Counted from the stretch's first letter, positions 12,207 through 26,289 are shown. The stretch: 47,178 bases of DNA from Hyphochytrium catenoides (GCA_900088475.1 FLMG01001385.1:1-47178), one strand, 5' to 3'. A program made the numbers and translations. Notes: generated from the letters alone by a model not told the origin.

Positions 12207-14796
12207 GGTGTATAAAAGGAGGAGGGTGGACGGCGGAGGGTGCGCGGCAATCATCAGCACAGCCTCTCAACTCTCTGCTCTGAGGGGAGGTCTGACGAGA
12301 TATGATCAGGTCATTGGATCGAAGATAACGAGAAGTATAATATAGAATCAGTCAGCAAATGAATTGTCTTATTCGTAATGGTGAGAGTTTGGTACTTCAA
12401 GATCCCTTGTTTGGTTCTGAACTCCGTCATTTCCTCAAGACGTACTAAAGTCGTGGATTTGACATTTTATGGCTCTTACCTTCGTTAAACTATGGGAAAG
12501 TACATAGTACGGCATTTATACCACCCACATTAGTTTCGTGCCTAAAGTCCTAGCTTCAGTCCATGCCAGATAAGAGAATCTAAACTACCTTTCGGCGATT
12601 GTTGATGAAGCCTAACATAAGAGAACCTCAACCTCTGCATCTGTCATCCGACATTTGGGCGCTTTGGAACGGCAGACCACTCTCCTCCCAATTTTGTCCC
12701 GGCAGCGCGCACACATTTTGTGAGGGTATCGCCTGCCGTAATCTTACATACCTTATAGTCTTTATCATATCACGAATAAGCAGCATATCCTCTCTCCCTA
12801 TTGCCAATATCACGCTGTCAATCGTCGAGGACCACCACCCTTTTGCCGGGGTGTACTTGGGGTGTCCCAGGTTTCATTTGGTAGACAGATTAGATAGATA
12901 AAAAAGAGAAAGAAAGAGACTATTTGTTTATTGGGAGTGGAGGTGAAGGGAGAGAAAGGTCACACGCATCATTCATCATCCATCAGGCAGCAAGTTTGCT
13001 CTGTCTTTCTTCTTTGTTACAGTTATCCGGAGTATTACTTACCCCTGGTGGCTGGCTTGGTGCTGGTGGGGCCATCATCATCCCACGACAGAGCTTCACG
13101 GCCAAAGAGGAGGAGGGAGAAGAAGGGTAGGGAGGAGCGGGAGATGGAATGCATGCATGATTGGTTGAGTGCACCGCATTGAACTATTATGAAGGACTAC
13201 TTCTTATTATCTGCTGTTGTCTCGTGCTCCTCCTGCTATCAGTTACCTGACGCAAGCAGGGACTACTACAGGTTGACTGAAGAGGAGTATCGATATCGTT
13301 GGTGTGCGAAGATAAAGGGCTGAGCACGACGGTAAGGCTTTGACTACTTCAATCCGCAACGCAGTGAGCACGGAAGGAAGGCATGTCTTGCTGGAGTACC
13401 GTCCGTCGTGACGACCATTGTGACTAAGGAAGGCATACATCATGTTCCTGGTGTGAGTGAGTATTGCTTCCGACGACATCACCGACGGAGGAGAGAACCA
13501 TAATAATTATACGGGAAGAAACTTGCTTCTTCTACTACAAGCATCGGAGGTGCCACATATTATTGCAGTAAGAGAATGTGAGTGACTGGGCTGTGGTCTT
13601 TTCACCGCCGAGGAGGAGTAGGAAGCAACAGAAAAAAAACGAGAGGCGACGCTTCGTTGTTCATCAATGTGAGCGAGGAGCTCGATCATATCTCCACACA
13701 TGGAGAGAGGAATGCCTTCTTCCGTTATTGCGGCCACACTTGCGTCGAACACCTACGGCAGCAGCGAGTGCGCTGATGAGCAGCAGCAGCAATGGCGGCG
13801 GCGGGTGGCATAATGATATCTTCTTATAATCATAGTTATTCAGGAGTTAGACACTTCCTACTCTTAGGACAGTAGGCGGTTTCCAGATATAGGAAGGCCC
13901 AGGAGAAGGGCCTCGGGCGGTGAAGGGCAGCGTCATCATGATGGGCAGAGCACCGCACCGCAGCGTCGCGTCATCTTCTGTCGTCGTCGACGTCTTCGTC
14001 GTTGCTCAACCGAGTCCCTCCACAACAACGCAGCATCTGAGCCCCATCCTGATGCCGTCACCGCCAAGGCTCAACCCATCATACCGTGATGATTGTCTTT
14101 TGCTGGAGAGGCTCGTAAGTCGCTTTTGTTTGTCCCATCTGCATTGCTGTGATCGATCACAACGCCTCACCTCTTGTGGTGTGGTACGGGTCTCGCTTCC
14201 ACTCCTCCTCGGCACTCTTCCTTCTCACTTTGACTCTCTCTCTCTCTCTGTCTCCCTCCCCCTCTCTCTGTCTCTCTTTCTCTCTCCATCTGTCTCTCTC
14301 TCTCTCCTCGTACAAGTTACCTCCCTCCTCTGTCCTCTGTCTCTTGGTCTCTATATGTATATCTATCTATCTATCAATCTCTAGGAGCTCTCTATCCATC
14401 TCTATCTCTAACTAGCTACTTACTTACCTCTCTCTCTCTACCAATATCTTTCTTACCTTACCTTATTCCAAAGAAACAGCAGCAGGATTGCTGCCGCGGC
14501 AACACCGCAAATTTTATGGGTGGCTCCGTTTCGTCGGTTGGCTGGCAGGAGGTCCTGAATCTGAACAAATTATTGGTTAATATTCTTGAATATTCAATAG
14601 AATATTTTCCATCCTTTTTATACAATAGACCGCCATCAATAAATGTGTCAACCCCCTAACTGCGAAAACTTGTGGTGAATTGAGAAATGTAAAATCCGGA
14701 TTCCTAGATTATTGATGCCAGCCAACGTAGAGAGAGAGACAGAGAGAGAGAAAGACAAAAAGAGAGAGGAGAAAGAGCGAGAGGCCGAGAGAGAGA

Positions 14797-14832
14797 NNNN
14801 NNNNNNNNNNNNNNNNNNNNNNNNNNNNNNNN
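14797..14832. other. assembly gap (36 N) inside a GA repeat
   Basis: A run of N flanked on both sides by GAGAGA sequence, so the assembler probably broke in the microsatellite. The true length is unknown. Minus-strand frames that cross it, at 14648-14953, are artefacts. Confidence 0.99.
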
Positions 14833-15076
14833 AGAGAGAGAGAGAGAGAGAAAAGAAGCTTTGAGGAGAGAGAGACAGATGAGCAGGGGAAAGGGAGCAG
14901 CAGACCGACCGAGACAGAGAGAGAAGAGAGGACTGAAGGTTGGCATCAATCATTTTCTGATTCTCTTTCTCTTGTCTTGTTGATTGCTCGAGGAAGCTCC
15001 TCGCCTGTTATAGGCAGGCGCTCCCATTCGCGTACCGGAGACGGCAGATGAGCAGCACTCCTTTGTCGTTTTAGGA

Positions 15077-15109
<33 letters not shown>

Positions 15110-15110
15110 T

Positions 15111-15148
<38 letters not shown>

Positions 15149-15262
15149 CCGGCTGTCACCCAGCAGCGCTGCCTGTTATGCTAAACAAACAATAGAAAAT
15201 AACCTTCATTGGACTCGTAGCCAAGGCCTCTTTAGACTGTTCAAGTCAACTTCTGGCTTAGG

Positions 15263-15297
<35 letters not shown>
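15077..15297. repeat. two (CT)n tracts upstream of the DHH gene
   Basis: CT runs at about 15077-15149 and 15264-15297, separated by roughly 115 bases of unique sequence. More CT-rich sequence continues to the start codon at 15414, so these tracts are probably promoter or 5' leader. Confidence 0.85.
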
Positions 15298-15300
<3 letters not shown>

Positions 15301-15413
15301 TCTCTCTTTTCTTATTTCGTGTCTCTCCGATATCTCTTCCTTTCTTGCCTTTTCTCTCTCTCTCTCCCTCGTCTCTTCTCCCTCCTGCTCTTTCTCTCCA
15401 TATAAGAGTGAAG

Positions 15414-16149
15414 ATGGTACGTCGGAGCCATTTCTTCTATCACTATCCCTGCCCCGATGGCGTCTTCGCCGCCTTCTCTTTTCATCTCTTCTGCGGGAAA
15501 GAGCTAGGCGGAGAGCCTGTCTACCATCCCATGAAGATCTTTCTGACGCCAGAGGAGCAAGTAGACGTGGTGCGTGGTGGAAAGAGGCAAAGAGAGGGTG
15601 GTAGAAAAAAAAAGAAAGAAGAAATGCGAAGAGAGAGAGAGAGACACGAGCGGGAAAGGAACAAGAATGGGAGAGAACCGGGGGTCAGATGGAGCAGGGC
15701 AGTGGAAGGAGGTGATAAAGTACACAGAGAAGAGACAAGGTACACACAGAGACAGGGAGACGGTGAAAGAGAAGAAAAAGAAAGAGAGAGAAAAGAGGGA
15801 AGAGAGAGAGAGAGTATAATAGGGGGGCTCTAGGAGTAAAGAGAAAAAAAGGTCTGTTCCTGTGTAGACGCTTACTCTCTGCCATGTCTGTGCATGTAGG
15901 ACTCTCTCTCTCTCTCTCCTGAAGATATCGTATACTTCTCTGACTACACGGCCAGTGTGGACTATGTCAAGAGCATCGCGGAGAGAGCAGGCAAGGTGAT
16001 CATCATCGACCATCATAAGACAGCCGTAGAGAACTTCGAGAAGGCGGCTGCAGAGGAGGTAAAGCGGCTCGGCTATTGGGACGGCCTGTGTTTCCCTGGG
16101 CTTCCCTCTACTCATTTTCTTCTTTCTTTCATTCTCTCTCTCTCTCTGT

Positions 16150-16186
<37 letters not shown>

Positions 16187-16217
16187 CTCTCTCTCTCTTT
16201 CTTTCTGTCTCTCTCTG

Positions 16218-16256
<39 letters not shown>

Positions 16257-16885
16257 GTCTCTGTGTCAAAGACACATATGTGTACACGCACATCCTTCCC
16301 CTCTGTCTTTCTTCAATTCTTGATCACCTTCTTTCCCCCCCTTCTTGATCTCTCTTGTCTCCCTAATTCTCTCTTTTCTCTCCTTTCCTCTCTCTCACTC
16401 TGTTTCCTCTTCCGTAATCCTCCTTCCCTCTTGTTTTTGCTCTCTCATCCTTCACTATGAAACATACTCCGAGGATCTAGTTCTGGGTGTCAGTCGATTA
16501 TCTGGCGCCTTTATTTATTCGCTATCCTGCTTGTTTGTGACCTTCCGTTCTCTCTCGCGCGCGTCTTCTTTTTCTTATTTCTCTTCTCCTTCCCGCAGTC
16601 ATGGCCAGCAAATACCGAACTCCACTTTGACATGGATCGCTCGGCCGCTCGCATGTCGTGGGACTACTTCGTCTCGAAGTCTAGGGAAGAGGGCGGAGGA
16701 GAACTGATTGATGATCCCGTGCTTAGAGAGAAGATCGAAGTGATTATCAACCATGTGCAAGATGCAGATATATGGACCTGGAAGATACCTGGGGTACCTC
16801 TCTCTCCCCCTCTCTCTCTTTCTTTTTTCTCCCCCATTCTCTCTCTTTTTTTCTCTCTCTTTCTCTCTCTCTTTATCTCTCTTTA

Positions 16886-16918
<33 letters not shown>

Positions 16919-18164
16919 TTTTCCTCTTCCTTCTGTTGTCTAGCTTATTAGTTTCATAAGGTCTCTCTCCCCTTTCCCCTCCCCCTGTCTCTCTTCCTCT
17001 TGGTCTTGTCCCGTCTCTCTCCCTCTGAACTCCTGGAGCTCCATCCCGGTAACCTGCCCTACTTCTTTTAGTTCTATTTGTTGATTCGCTTTCACATCCC
17101 GGACATCGTTCATTTGTTCACCCCTAAGCCCCTTCTTCTCCTGAGTTTGTTTACGTTTGGCTCTCCTCTTTATTGTTCTGTTGCTTCTTGGCTGAGATAG
17201 CCTTATTCCCCTAGAGGAGCTAGCCACTTTGATGGGCTCTCTCTTCTCTCATCCCCTGCACCCGTGTCTTTGCGCAAGACAAAGGAGAAAGAGTAGTAGC
17301 CGATATGCTGACCATCAGCTTGCTTCTCTCAATAATCGTCGCAGAGCAAGGAATTCCATTCCGGCTTCAAGGCAAGAAACATAGAGTTAGACCCACGCGC
17401 CAATGCGGACCTCTTCCAAGAGCTGCTGGCATTAGATCCTGAGGCAGTGAAGGAGACTGGTCGAGGGGTTCTGGAAGAAGAGAGAAGACTGATTGACGCG
17501 CTCCTTGAAAAGAGCTTTGTCATCTGTATCCCCGATGAGGGAAAGATGTTGGCGGTCAACAGCGATAGAGCCGACTTAAGAAGTCAGGTAGAAGAGATAG
17601 CATGCAGCTGAGCGTTGTCCATTACTTTCTCGGTTCAATATTCATCTCTCTTCTTCCTCGTTGTCCACTTTGCTTCCGTCTGAATATCTCCCTCTTCTGT
17701 ATCATTCTTCGTTCGCATCTTCTTTGTCTTCTCTATCGAAACTCCAACGTCATCATCGCAACTTTTTTGCCCACTACGCCGTCCTTGCCCTGCGGCTCCA
17801 GAGGGTACTTAGCGTCCTCTGGTGTAACTCTTAGGCTTGGCACTGTGAAGACGTCCTTGCCTTTGCTCTTCTGCCTATTTCTCTTTCTATTCGACCCCCA
17901 TTGCCTATCCCAAACGACCCTTCCGCTTCTTTGTCGCAGCTGGGCAATGACTTGGCCCGAAAGAGCCAGAAAGCAGGTCTTCGAGGCATTGGCGTGATTA
18001 TTTACACTGTCGCAGAGCTCTCACAGGACCAGAGAAAAGTATCTTTCCGCTCCGTTAGGGAAGAAGACGTCGCTACGATTGCCGCCCGGTTTGGCGGCGG
18101 AGGACATAAGAATGCCTCTTCCTGTCTTTTACCTGGAGAGGTGATTGAAGGTTGGCGGGTGTAG
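15414..18164 (+). CDS. DHH/DHHA1-family phosphoesterase, 5 exons
   Basis: Predicted metal-dependent phosphoesterase of the DHH-DHHA1 superfamily (NrnA/RecJ-like fold), which cleaves short RNAs, cyclic dinucleotide products or polyphosphate-type substrates. The actual substrate cannot be read from sequence. Exons: 15414-15569, 15900-16058, 16599-16793, 17345-17587, 17940-18164; every junction is phase 0. Motifs: HYPCPDGVFAA near residue 10 (motif I region), VYFSDY near 61, IIIDHHKTA near 84 (the DHH signature), NHVQDADIW near 160 (motif IV-like Asp), and RFGGGGHKNASS near the C-terminus (DHHA1 glycine loop). All key residues are present. 325 aa. The ATG at 15414 is chosen because the upstream in-frame ATG at 15345 would add only translated CT repeat. 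Intron 1 is GA-rich, introns 2 and 3 CT-rich. Confidence 0.9.
16133..16256. repeat. (CT)n tract in DHH intron 2
   Basis: Long CTCTCT run with occasional T insertions, sense-strand pyrimidine. Typical of many introns in this window. Confidence 0.9.
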
Positions 18165-18643
18165 ACCAGAGATTGGCTGACGCGAGATAGTCCATTTTAG
18201 CCATCTTCTTCCGGTTTACAAGGGGGCAGGACGTCGTTCTTGTGGAAATAGATTTTTTTAGAGCTACGGAGATGATAAATAGATGATCGCTGGATCGCTT
18301 GCTTACACATCTTCTAGGTGGTTTGCTGGCTTACAGCCACGACGCTTCACCAGATTTGCTCCTCTACTGGGACTTCTCAATGTATCTGATGTGTCGCTCT
18401 CTACTTGTCGGTCAGCCTGATTATTAACTATCAATAGTTCCTGGTCATAGGAGGGCGGAGCACCCTTCAACCGCCGAATTCTTTGACAGCTCTCAGTCAC
18501 TCAGTGTCCGATCTAGCCAGAGGGATGATGAAGGCCTGTCAGACCCTGTCGTTTGTTCTCCCTTCGTCCCAAATTCTATGTATCATGCATTGTTCCAGTT
18601 GCGGTTGCAGTACTCTAATCTTCTGAAGGTCTCTCTCTCTTCT
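18165..18643. other. convergent intergenic region
   Basis: 479 bases between the DHH stop and the THUMPD3 stop on the opposite strand. It is unique sequence lacking microsatellites and convincing open frames, and presumably carries both 3' untranslated regions. Confidence 0.6.
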
Positions 18644-21600
18644 CTAGATGTAAGACAGGTGGAAACACTTCGCGTTGAGCCCTCCAACCGTCACAGTGGT
18701 CTGTCGATGCGTCCGCCAAGTTCTATTTCTATGGATTTGCCTATAGACCACCTTCTTCTCGGTGGTAAGGAGGACCGAACGACCTGAAGGCTTGGCTGCC
18801 ACCCTGCAGATTTCCCCTAAAGCTAGAGGATAGAGGCGGTTGTTCTTGTGATGGGAGCCCATCCGCTTCCCAAAAGGCATGTCGGTGACTATGGCGTCTC
18901 TAGAGAAAGGAAGAGGGGAAGTGAGAGAGGCCCAAAGAAATGAGAAGGAGAAGGAGCGCGGTAGAAAGCGGTAAAGGAGAGAGGCGCAATGACAGGCACG
19001 AGCGTGGGAAAAGCAGTTGAACATTAAAATCAAGGAAGGTTAGGAAAGAGAAAAGAGGTTAGATAGAAGAGGTAGAGGGAAGAGAGGAAGCGGACGGCAA
19101 CTCACATGCATCCTCTCCTCAAAGGCAACCTCTCTATGTCCCACTGCACAACGTCACACTTTATGCCCTTATGCCGAGAAAGATTCTTCTTTGTCTTACT
19201 GATAGCCACGTCGTACTTGTCGCCTAAAAAGTAGGTTGAGGACCAACATAGAGAGCAATAGAAAGGGAAGGGAATAAATCACGACGTCAGCGGAGGATGG
19301 TTTGAAAAATAAGGATTCTCCCTCTCTTTCTCTTTCTGTTTTTCACTGTCTCTATCTGTCCGTTTGTCTGTCGGTCTGTCTGTCTCTCTTCCTCTCTCCC
19401 TCACTCTCTTGTCACCTTTATTGTCCCACCTGCCAAAAAGAACACCTCCGGAAAGTGCAGTCCTCCCAGCTCTGGTATGGTCCCACAGCCACACATTGGA
19501 TCCATGACAATGTCGCCAGGATGTACCTGGGCAACCCTTAGAAGAGAATAGGCGAGCGTGGGTCGAAGAGATGTCGCAGAAAGCTCTCTGCCACTACTGC
19601 TCATTCCGTCGCCCACTGCTCGTCCTGTCTCCGTGTAGGCAGCCTCCTTTGCCTCAGGGAGAGAGAGACCAAGAAGGAGAGACCCGAAAGTGTAAGGAGG
19701 GTTATAGTGCAGATGGGCAAACACTTCTATGGAGAAGCCCTTCATAGCAGGAGTGAGGCCAAAGGTGCTAGCTAATCCCTCTGCAATGGCTCTGGCCACT
19801 CCGTCTTTGCCTACAGGAGGTCGGCCACCTAGCTTGGCCTTCACGCGGAATGAGAGAACCGAGCTGGAGGACGGGGAAGGGAGAGAAGCAGTAGCGGGTA
19901 CCGACGACGAGAGACGAGAAGAGGAAGAGTTGGATTCAATGAGTGTTGAGCTCCTGGTCGTCTCAGTGGTGGCATGCGTTTCTTCTGAAGAAGAGGAAGG
20001 GGACGTCGTCACGTCGACTCTTTTTACTCTCATTCTTTCTCTCTCGTAGGTAAGCCACGTTCTAAGTGCCGCAGTAAGTCTCTTCTCTCCGACAGCCTCC
20101 CAGAGAGGAAGACGTAGTGCCTCAAGCACGTCTCTCCCAGAAGGTACTTCCCGTACATCCGCAACGAAGGCGAAGAACTTTTCAGCACATCGCAGAGAAG
20201 ATAGGCGAGAGAGAGAAGAAGTAGGGAGAGAAAAGAGAAGCTTCCCTTCGAGGAAGACGATGTCCGTAGCCCCGATCTTCTCTCTAAGTTCCTCAGCGGC
20301 GATATCTTCAAAGCCAGAGGGCAGAGTGATGAAGAGACGATGACGGACCTCTTCTGTCTCCTTGATCTCCTTCTTCCCTGAGGCATCCCCATGTACGTCT
20401 TGTCTCAGAGCCTGAAGGTCCAAAGAAAGACGAGAATAGCGCCGTCGACTCCAGAGCCGGAGGACCGAGAAGGCCAAGAGACTTGCCATAGCGACGGAAG
20501 AGAGCAAAGAGATACGGGATGGGAAAGAGATAGAAGGAAGTGGAGGGGAAGAGAGAAGAGGACAAGCAATGGTCGCTGCGCTGTAGACAGACGAGCGAAG
20601 AAGAAGACGGTTAAGCTTCTCAGGAGTGACAGAACTGAGAGAGAGATCCTCCTTCTGATCAGCCTGTCGCTTTGAGGAAGAAACATTTTTCCGCATGGGA
20701 GAGACGTCCTTTTCTTCTCTCTCTCTTTCCTCTTCTTCGGTCTTTGTACTCTCATCCACCTGGGTCGTCCTGTTGTCTCTCTCTCCAGCGTTCAGCCTTG
20801 TGATGAGCCTCCACTCTAGCACCACGAGCCGGACCGAGCCATCTCTGTCACACAGGAAGAGGAAGAAGAGTCATATGACCACTTAGCCAGGAACTTTAGC
20901 AAGTAAACGGAGAGACCTCAGGAGAGCTAGAAATATCCGAGGGTAAAGACGAAGGAGAGAAGGGATGAGAGAGATAGAGAGAGTAGAAGAGAGACACTGA
21001 AAGAGATGGAAAAAGAGGGAGCGACACGTAGAGGAGAAGATGAGGACTTAAAGGGGATGGGAGGAGATGATAGGGTATAAAGGATGACTAGGGAGCAACG
21101 AGAAAGAGCGAGCGAGAAAGAGCGAGTGAGAAAGAGAGAGCGAGAAGAGAGGGAGAGAAAAAGAGAGAGAGAGAGATCGATCTATCGAGACAGAGAGAAA
21201 AGAAAGACAAAGAAAGGCGGGTGGAGAGAGAGAGAGAGAAGAAAAAGAAAGACGGCGAGAGAGAGACACAGAGAGAAGAGACACACAGGGAGAGACAGAA
21301 GGAGAGAGAGAAGACAATGTAAAAGAGAGACACACAGAGAGACACGGAAAGGGAGAGAGACACAGCTAGAGAGAGAGAGAGGGACAAGAGAAAGAATCCG
21401 AGACGGGAGGACTGAAAAAGGCAGTAGCGTATTCTCTTCATGCTCTCACCTATCTCTTACCTGTTCTTCTCTCTTGCTTCACAAAGCCTTAGCATCACTC
21501 TGTCTGCGTGTCGTAAGTCTGCCTTTTGTTCAGGGAACGCCATGACCTCTCCCTCCTCTCTTTCATCATTCCACGTCCTCTCTTTCTCTTCCAAGCCTCT

Positions 21601-22132
21601 CTCCAACTGCTCTCTCTCTCTCTCTTCCCTCTTCTTGACATAGTAGTTCTTGTCAAAGCAGACGGTGATAAGCTCTAGGTCATCCACTGCAAAATTAAGC
21701 TGCTTGTTCTCTCTCAGCATCTGGTCAGCTTCTCCTCCTTTTGCTCCCTCTTTCTCCTCTCCTAAAATCGTCTCTTTCTCTTCTCGCCTCTCCTCTTTCT
21801 CACTAACTTCCTGTCTCTCCCTCTCAGACTCGGAGCAGGAGAGAGAAGAGGGACGATTCCTCTGCAGCCCTTCCCTCGAGCCAATGACGGCGAAGGTCAG
21901 GGACTTTCCATGGTATCGCTTGCTGACCACCGCTCCACGGAGGAGATATCGAGGAGAGAGAGAGCTCTGTCTTCTCTTCTCCACTATGTCCATCTCTCTT
22001 TTTATGTTGCCCCGTGCTCTGGCCTTCTTTCCCTCCCGCTGTCTTCTTTCGGAAAGTCCACCGGCGGTGGCGTGCGGCAGAGGCAGACAGGACGGCTTGA
22101 GGAAGAGACACACGGATTGCGTCTCGGGGAGG
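18644..22132 (-). CDS. THUMPD3: THUMPD3-type tRNA guanine-N2 methyltransferase with long N-terminal extension
   Basis: tRNA m2G methyltransferase family, which in animals works with TRMT112. Exons on minus: 22132-21461, 20844-19430, 19223-19106, 18899-18644; the joins keep frame. The THUMP part starts at LFITLPSGFEDIAAEEL. The Rossmann MTase shows TLAYSLLRVA, then MDPMCGCGTIPE (SAM loop), FFLAGDKYD, VVQWDIERLPLR, catalytic TDMPFGKRMGS and a closing VGGL. These match THUMPD3 block by block. The first exon begins at a pyrimidine-tract acceptor in phase 1, so an upstream exon is missing and the start is unresolved. The extension contains an OB-fold-like stretch (LLRGAVVSKRYHGKSLTFAVI-like strands), charged low-complexity inserts, and a hydrophobic segment near 20513-20451. 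About 820 residues versus 507 in human. An internal ATG at 20489 could give a shorter form. Confidence 0.92.
21085..21390. repeat. GA-rich tract in THUMPD3 intron
   Basis: Purine-rich plus strand (pyrimidine-rich in the sense of the minus-strand gene) filling the 616-base intron 20845-21460. Open frames on both strands here are simple-sequence translations. Confidence 0.85.
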
Positions 22133-22290
22133 CTGAAGGTAGAGGAGAGAGACGAGAGGCCGTGATGGGACTGATACAGGAGCTGTCAAGAGGCTCCCAT
22201 TGTCACCCTTTCCATTCCTTCGTGTCTCTCGCTCTCTCTTGGGCATCTTGTGATCACTCTCTCTCTCTTCCCTTTAATCTCTTCTCTCTC

Positions 22291-22321
22291 TTCCTCTCTC
22301 TCTCTCTCTCTCTCTCTCTGT

Positions 22322-22352
<31 letters not shown>

Positions 22353-22360
22353 CCTCCCTT

Positions 22361-22402
<42 letters not shown>

Positions 22403-22424
22403 ATCTGTCCCTCTGCCTCTCTCT
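22291..22424. repeat. (CT)n tract
   Basis: CT microsatellite directly upstream of the acceptor of the plus-strand exon at 22444. It fits an intronic polypyrimidine region. Confidence 0.9.
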
Positions 22425-22443
22425 CTCTTCTTTCTCTCTTCAG

Positions 22444-22963
22444 AATCGAAGAGACATCAGAACTGTAAATTTCACTGGAGCATCCGCTCCGATCTCTCCA
22501 AAGCTCCTCCAGGAGCCATTATTACTGGGGGAGCTCTGAAAGGTGAGTTACATTTATAATAATAAGGGAAGGCCATATATCAAGGTGCAGGGAGGAGCGA
22601 GGGAGAGCTGAAGCACTGACAGCGGACAGGGGAGAAGACCGATAGAGAGCAGAAGAGAGGAAGTGACTGCGGTAGAGAAATGCTGGGACGGAGGCAGAGC
22701 AGAGAGAGAGAGAAAGAGAGAGAGATGTGCTCTAAGGTAGATGGATGCCCCTCTTGCCTCGTGCTTTCTATAGACAGCTCTCCTCCACAGTTACTCACTA
22801 CCTTCTCTACACTTTGGCCCCGAGTCTTTTCATCCCAGCCAAAGTCGATGGCTCTGAAGTCTGCTACCAGCCTTACTACAATCCATTCAGTATCACATCT
22901 CTCCCCAAGGAACCCTCAGAACACTTCTACCTTCCCTCCTCTCCCCTTCCCGACATCATCTAG
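22444..22963 (+). CDS. unrecognised protein, last two exons (5' end not found)
   Basis: I do not recognise this protein. Two exons, 22444-22542 and 22839-22963, have proper CAG acceptors, a GTGAGT donor, and a shared open frame ending in TAG. The joined C-terminal 74 residues include APPGAIITGGALK and YQPYYNPFSITSLPKEP, which do not look like repeat translation. The first exon begins in phase 1, so at least one upstream exon is missing. An ATG at 22164 in the spacer is a candidate start but does not splice in frame by any join I tried. It may instead be a 3' fragment of a transcript overlapping the 5' end of the THUMPD3 gene. The intron is GA-rich. Confidence 0.4.
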
Positions 22964-23114
22964 GTGATGGGCATCATCGCCTGAAGGAAGGAAGAAATAG
23001 GAGACTAACGATCTCAAGCCATTTTCCCTTAGTGGGGTGAGACACCTTAACGACCAGCGAGAGAAGAAAGCTAATATATCGCTCCATTGATAACAGTTGA
23101 CAGATGGTACATCT

Positions 23115-25724
<2,610 letters not shown>

Positions 25725-26289
25725 CCTTGTACTATTAGACCCTCTCTCGCGTCTTGCAGATAGACCTACGGCTACGTCTACCTCTCCTAAAATCTTCAAA
25801 TATCGGGGGAACAGAGCTCTTAGAGAATCTGACAGAACTCTTTTTATAAGTCTGCTTTTCTGCCTCTGTCTCCTCATCGCCGGCGAGCAGTTTGATGCAA
25901 GATCTTCCAAACTGTAAAATGCCCTCTCTGAAAATGTACATTCGTGGCTTATACGCTTTTAGATTGAGAATCGTTTGCCCTTTATCGCGGATAAGCGGAA
26001 AGGTGCGGCACCATCGGAATTGGTTTTTTCGTGAAATGCAGAAAATCAGTTTTTCAAGGATCAGAAGAAAAGCTGTGAAGAAGCTTCAAAATTCAATCTC
26101 TAGGACTAAAGCCTGGCCTCTGGCATTGAAAAGTATAGAGATCGTAAGGCGTTGTTGCTGAAGGGTACTGGTAGGACATTGATAGGTTAGGTTGGAGCGA
26201 TAGACCTTGGCGTTAGCTGAGATCCTCTGAGGCTGCTTAGTAGTGGGTGCACTGGAGCCTCACAGGCCCAGGCTTGGACCACGTAGCTG
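25725..26289. promoter_or_regulatory. shared divergent promoter region PSMC5/XRN2
   Basis: 565 bases between two start codons facing away from each other. Unlike most spacers here it lacks CT/GA microsatellites. No TATA box or specific factor site is claimed. The minus-strand frame that extends upstream of the PSMC5 start does not resemble the family. Confidence 0.5.

Larger units (their letters stand above)
11309..15413. other. gene-poor spacer between divergent PUF and DHH genes
   Basis: About 4.1 kb without a recognisable gene. It contains a large GA block (about 11962-12206), CT blocks near 14228-14310, 15077-15149 and 15264-15297, an assembly gap, and otherwise unique DNA at 12300-14600. 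Open frames here are short or microsatellite translations. One frame with an ATG at 13938 runs to a good GTAAGT donor at 14114, but no homology is recognised. The spacer should hold the promoters of both flanking genes. Confidence 0.6.

Noticed and set aside
11839-12270. Three overlapping minus-strand open frames of 109-143 codons
   Set aside because: They are translations of the GA/CT microsatellite into Ser/Leu polymers; no non-repetitive coding sequence is present.
12300-14600. Search for tRNA, snoRNA or transposon remains in the spacer
   Set aside because: No cloverleaf with a GTTCRA box, no C/D box pair and no terminal repeats were found by eye. A covariance-model scan would be decisive.
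14648-14953. Minus-strand frames containing runs of X
   Set aside because: They cross the 36-base assembly gap and CT repeat, so they are artefacts.
21084-21545. 153-codon plus-strand Arg/Glu-rich frame
   Set aside because: It is the GA-rich complement of a THUMPD3 intron, not a coiled-coil gene.
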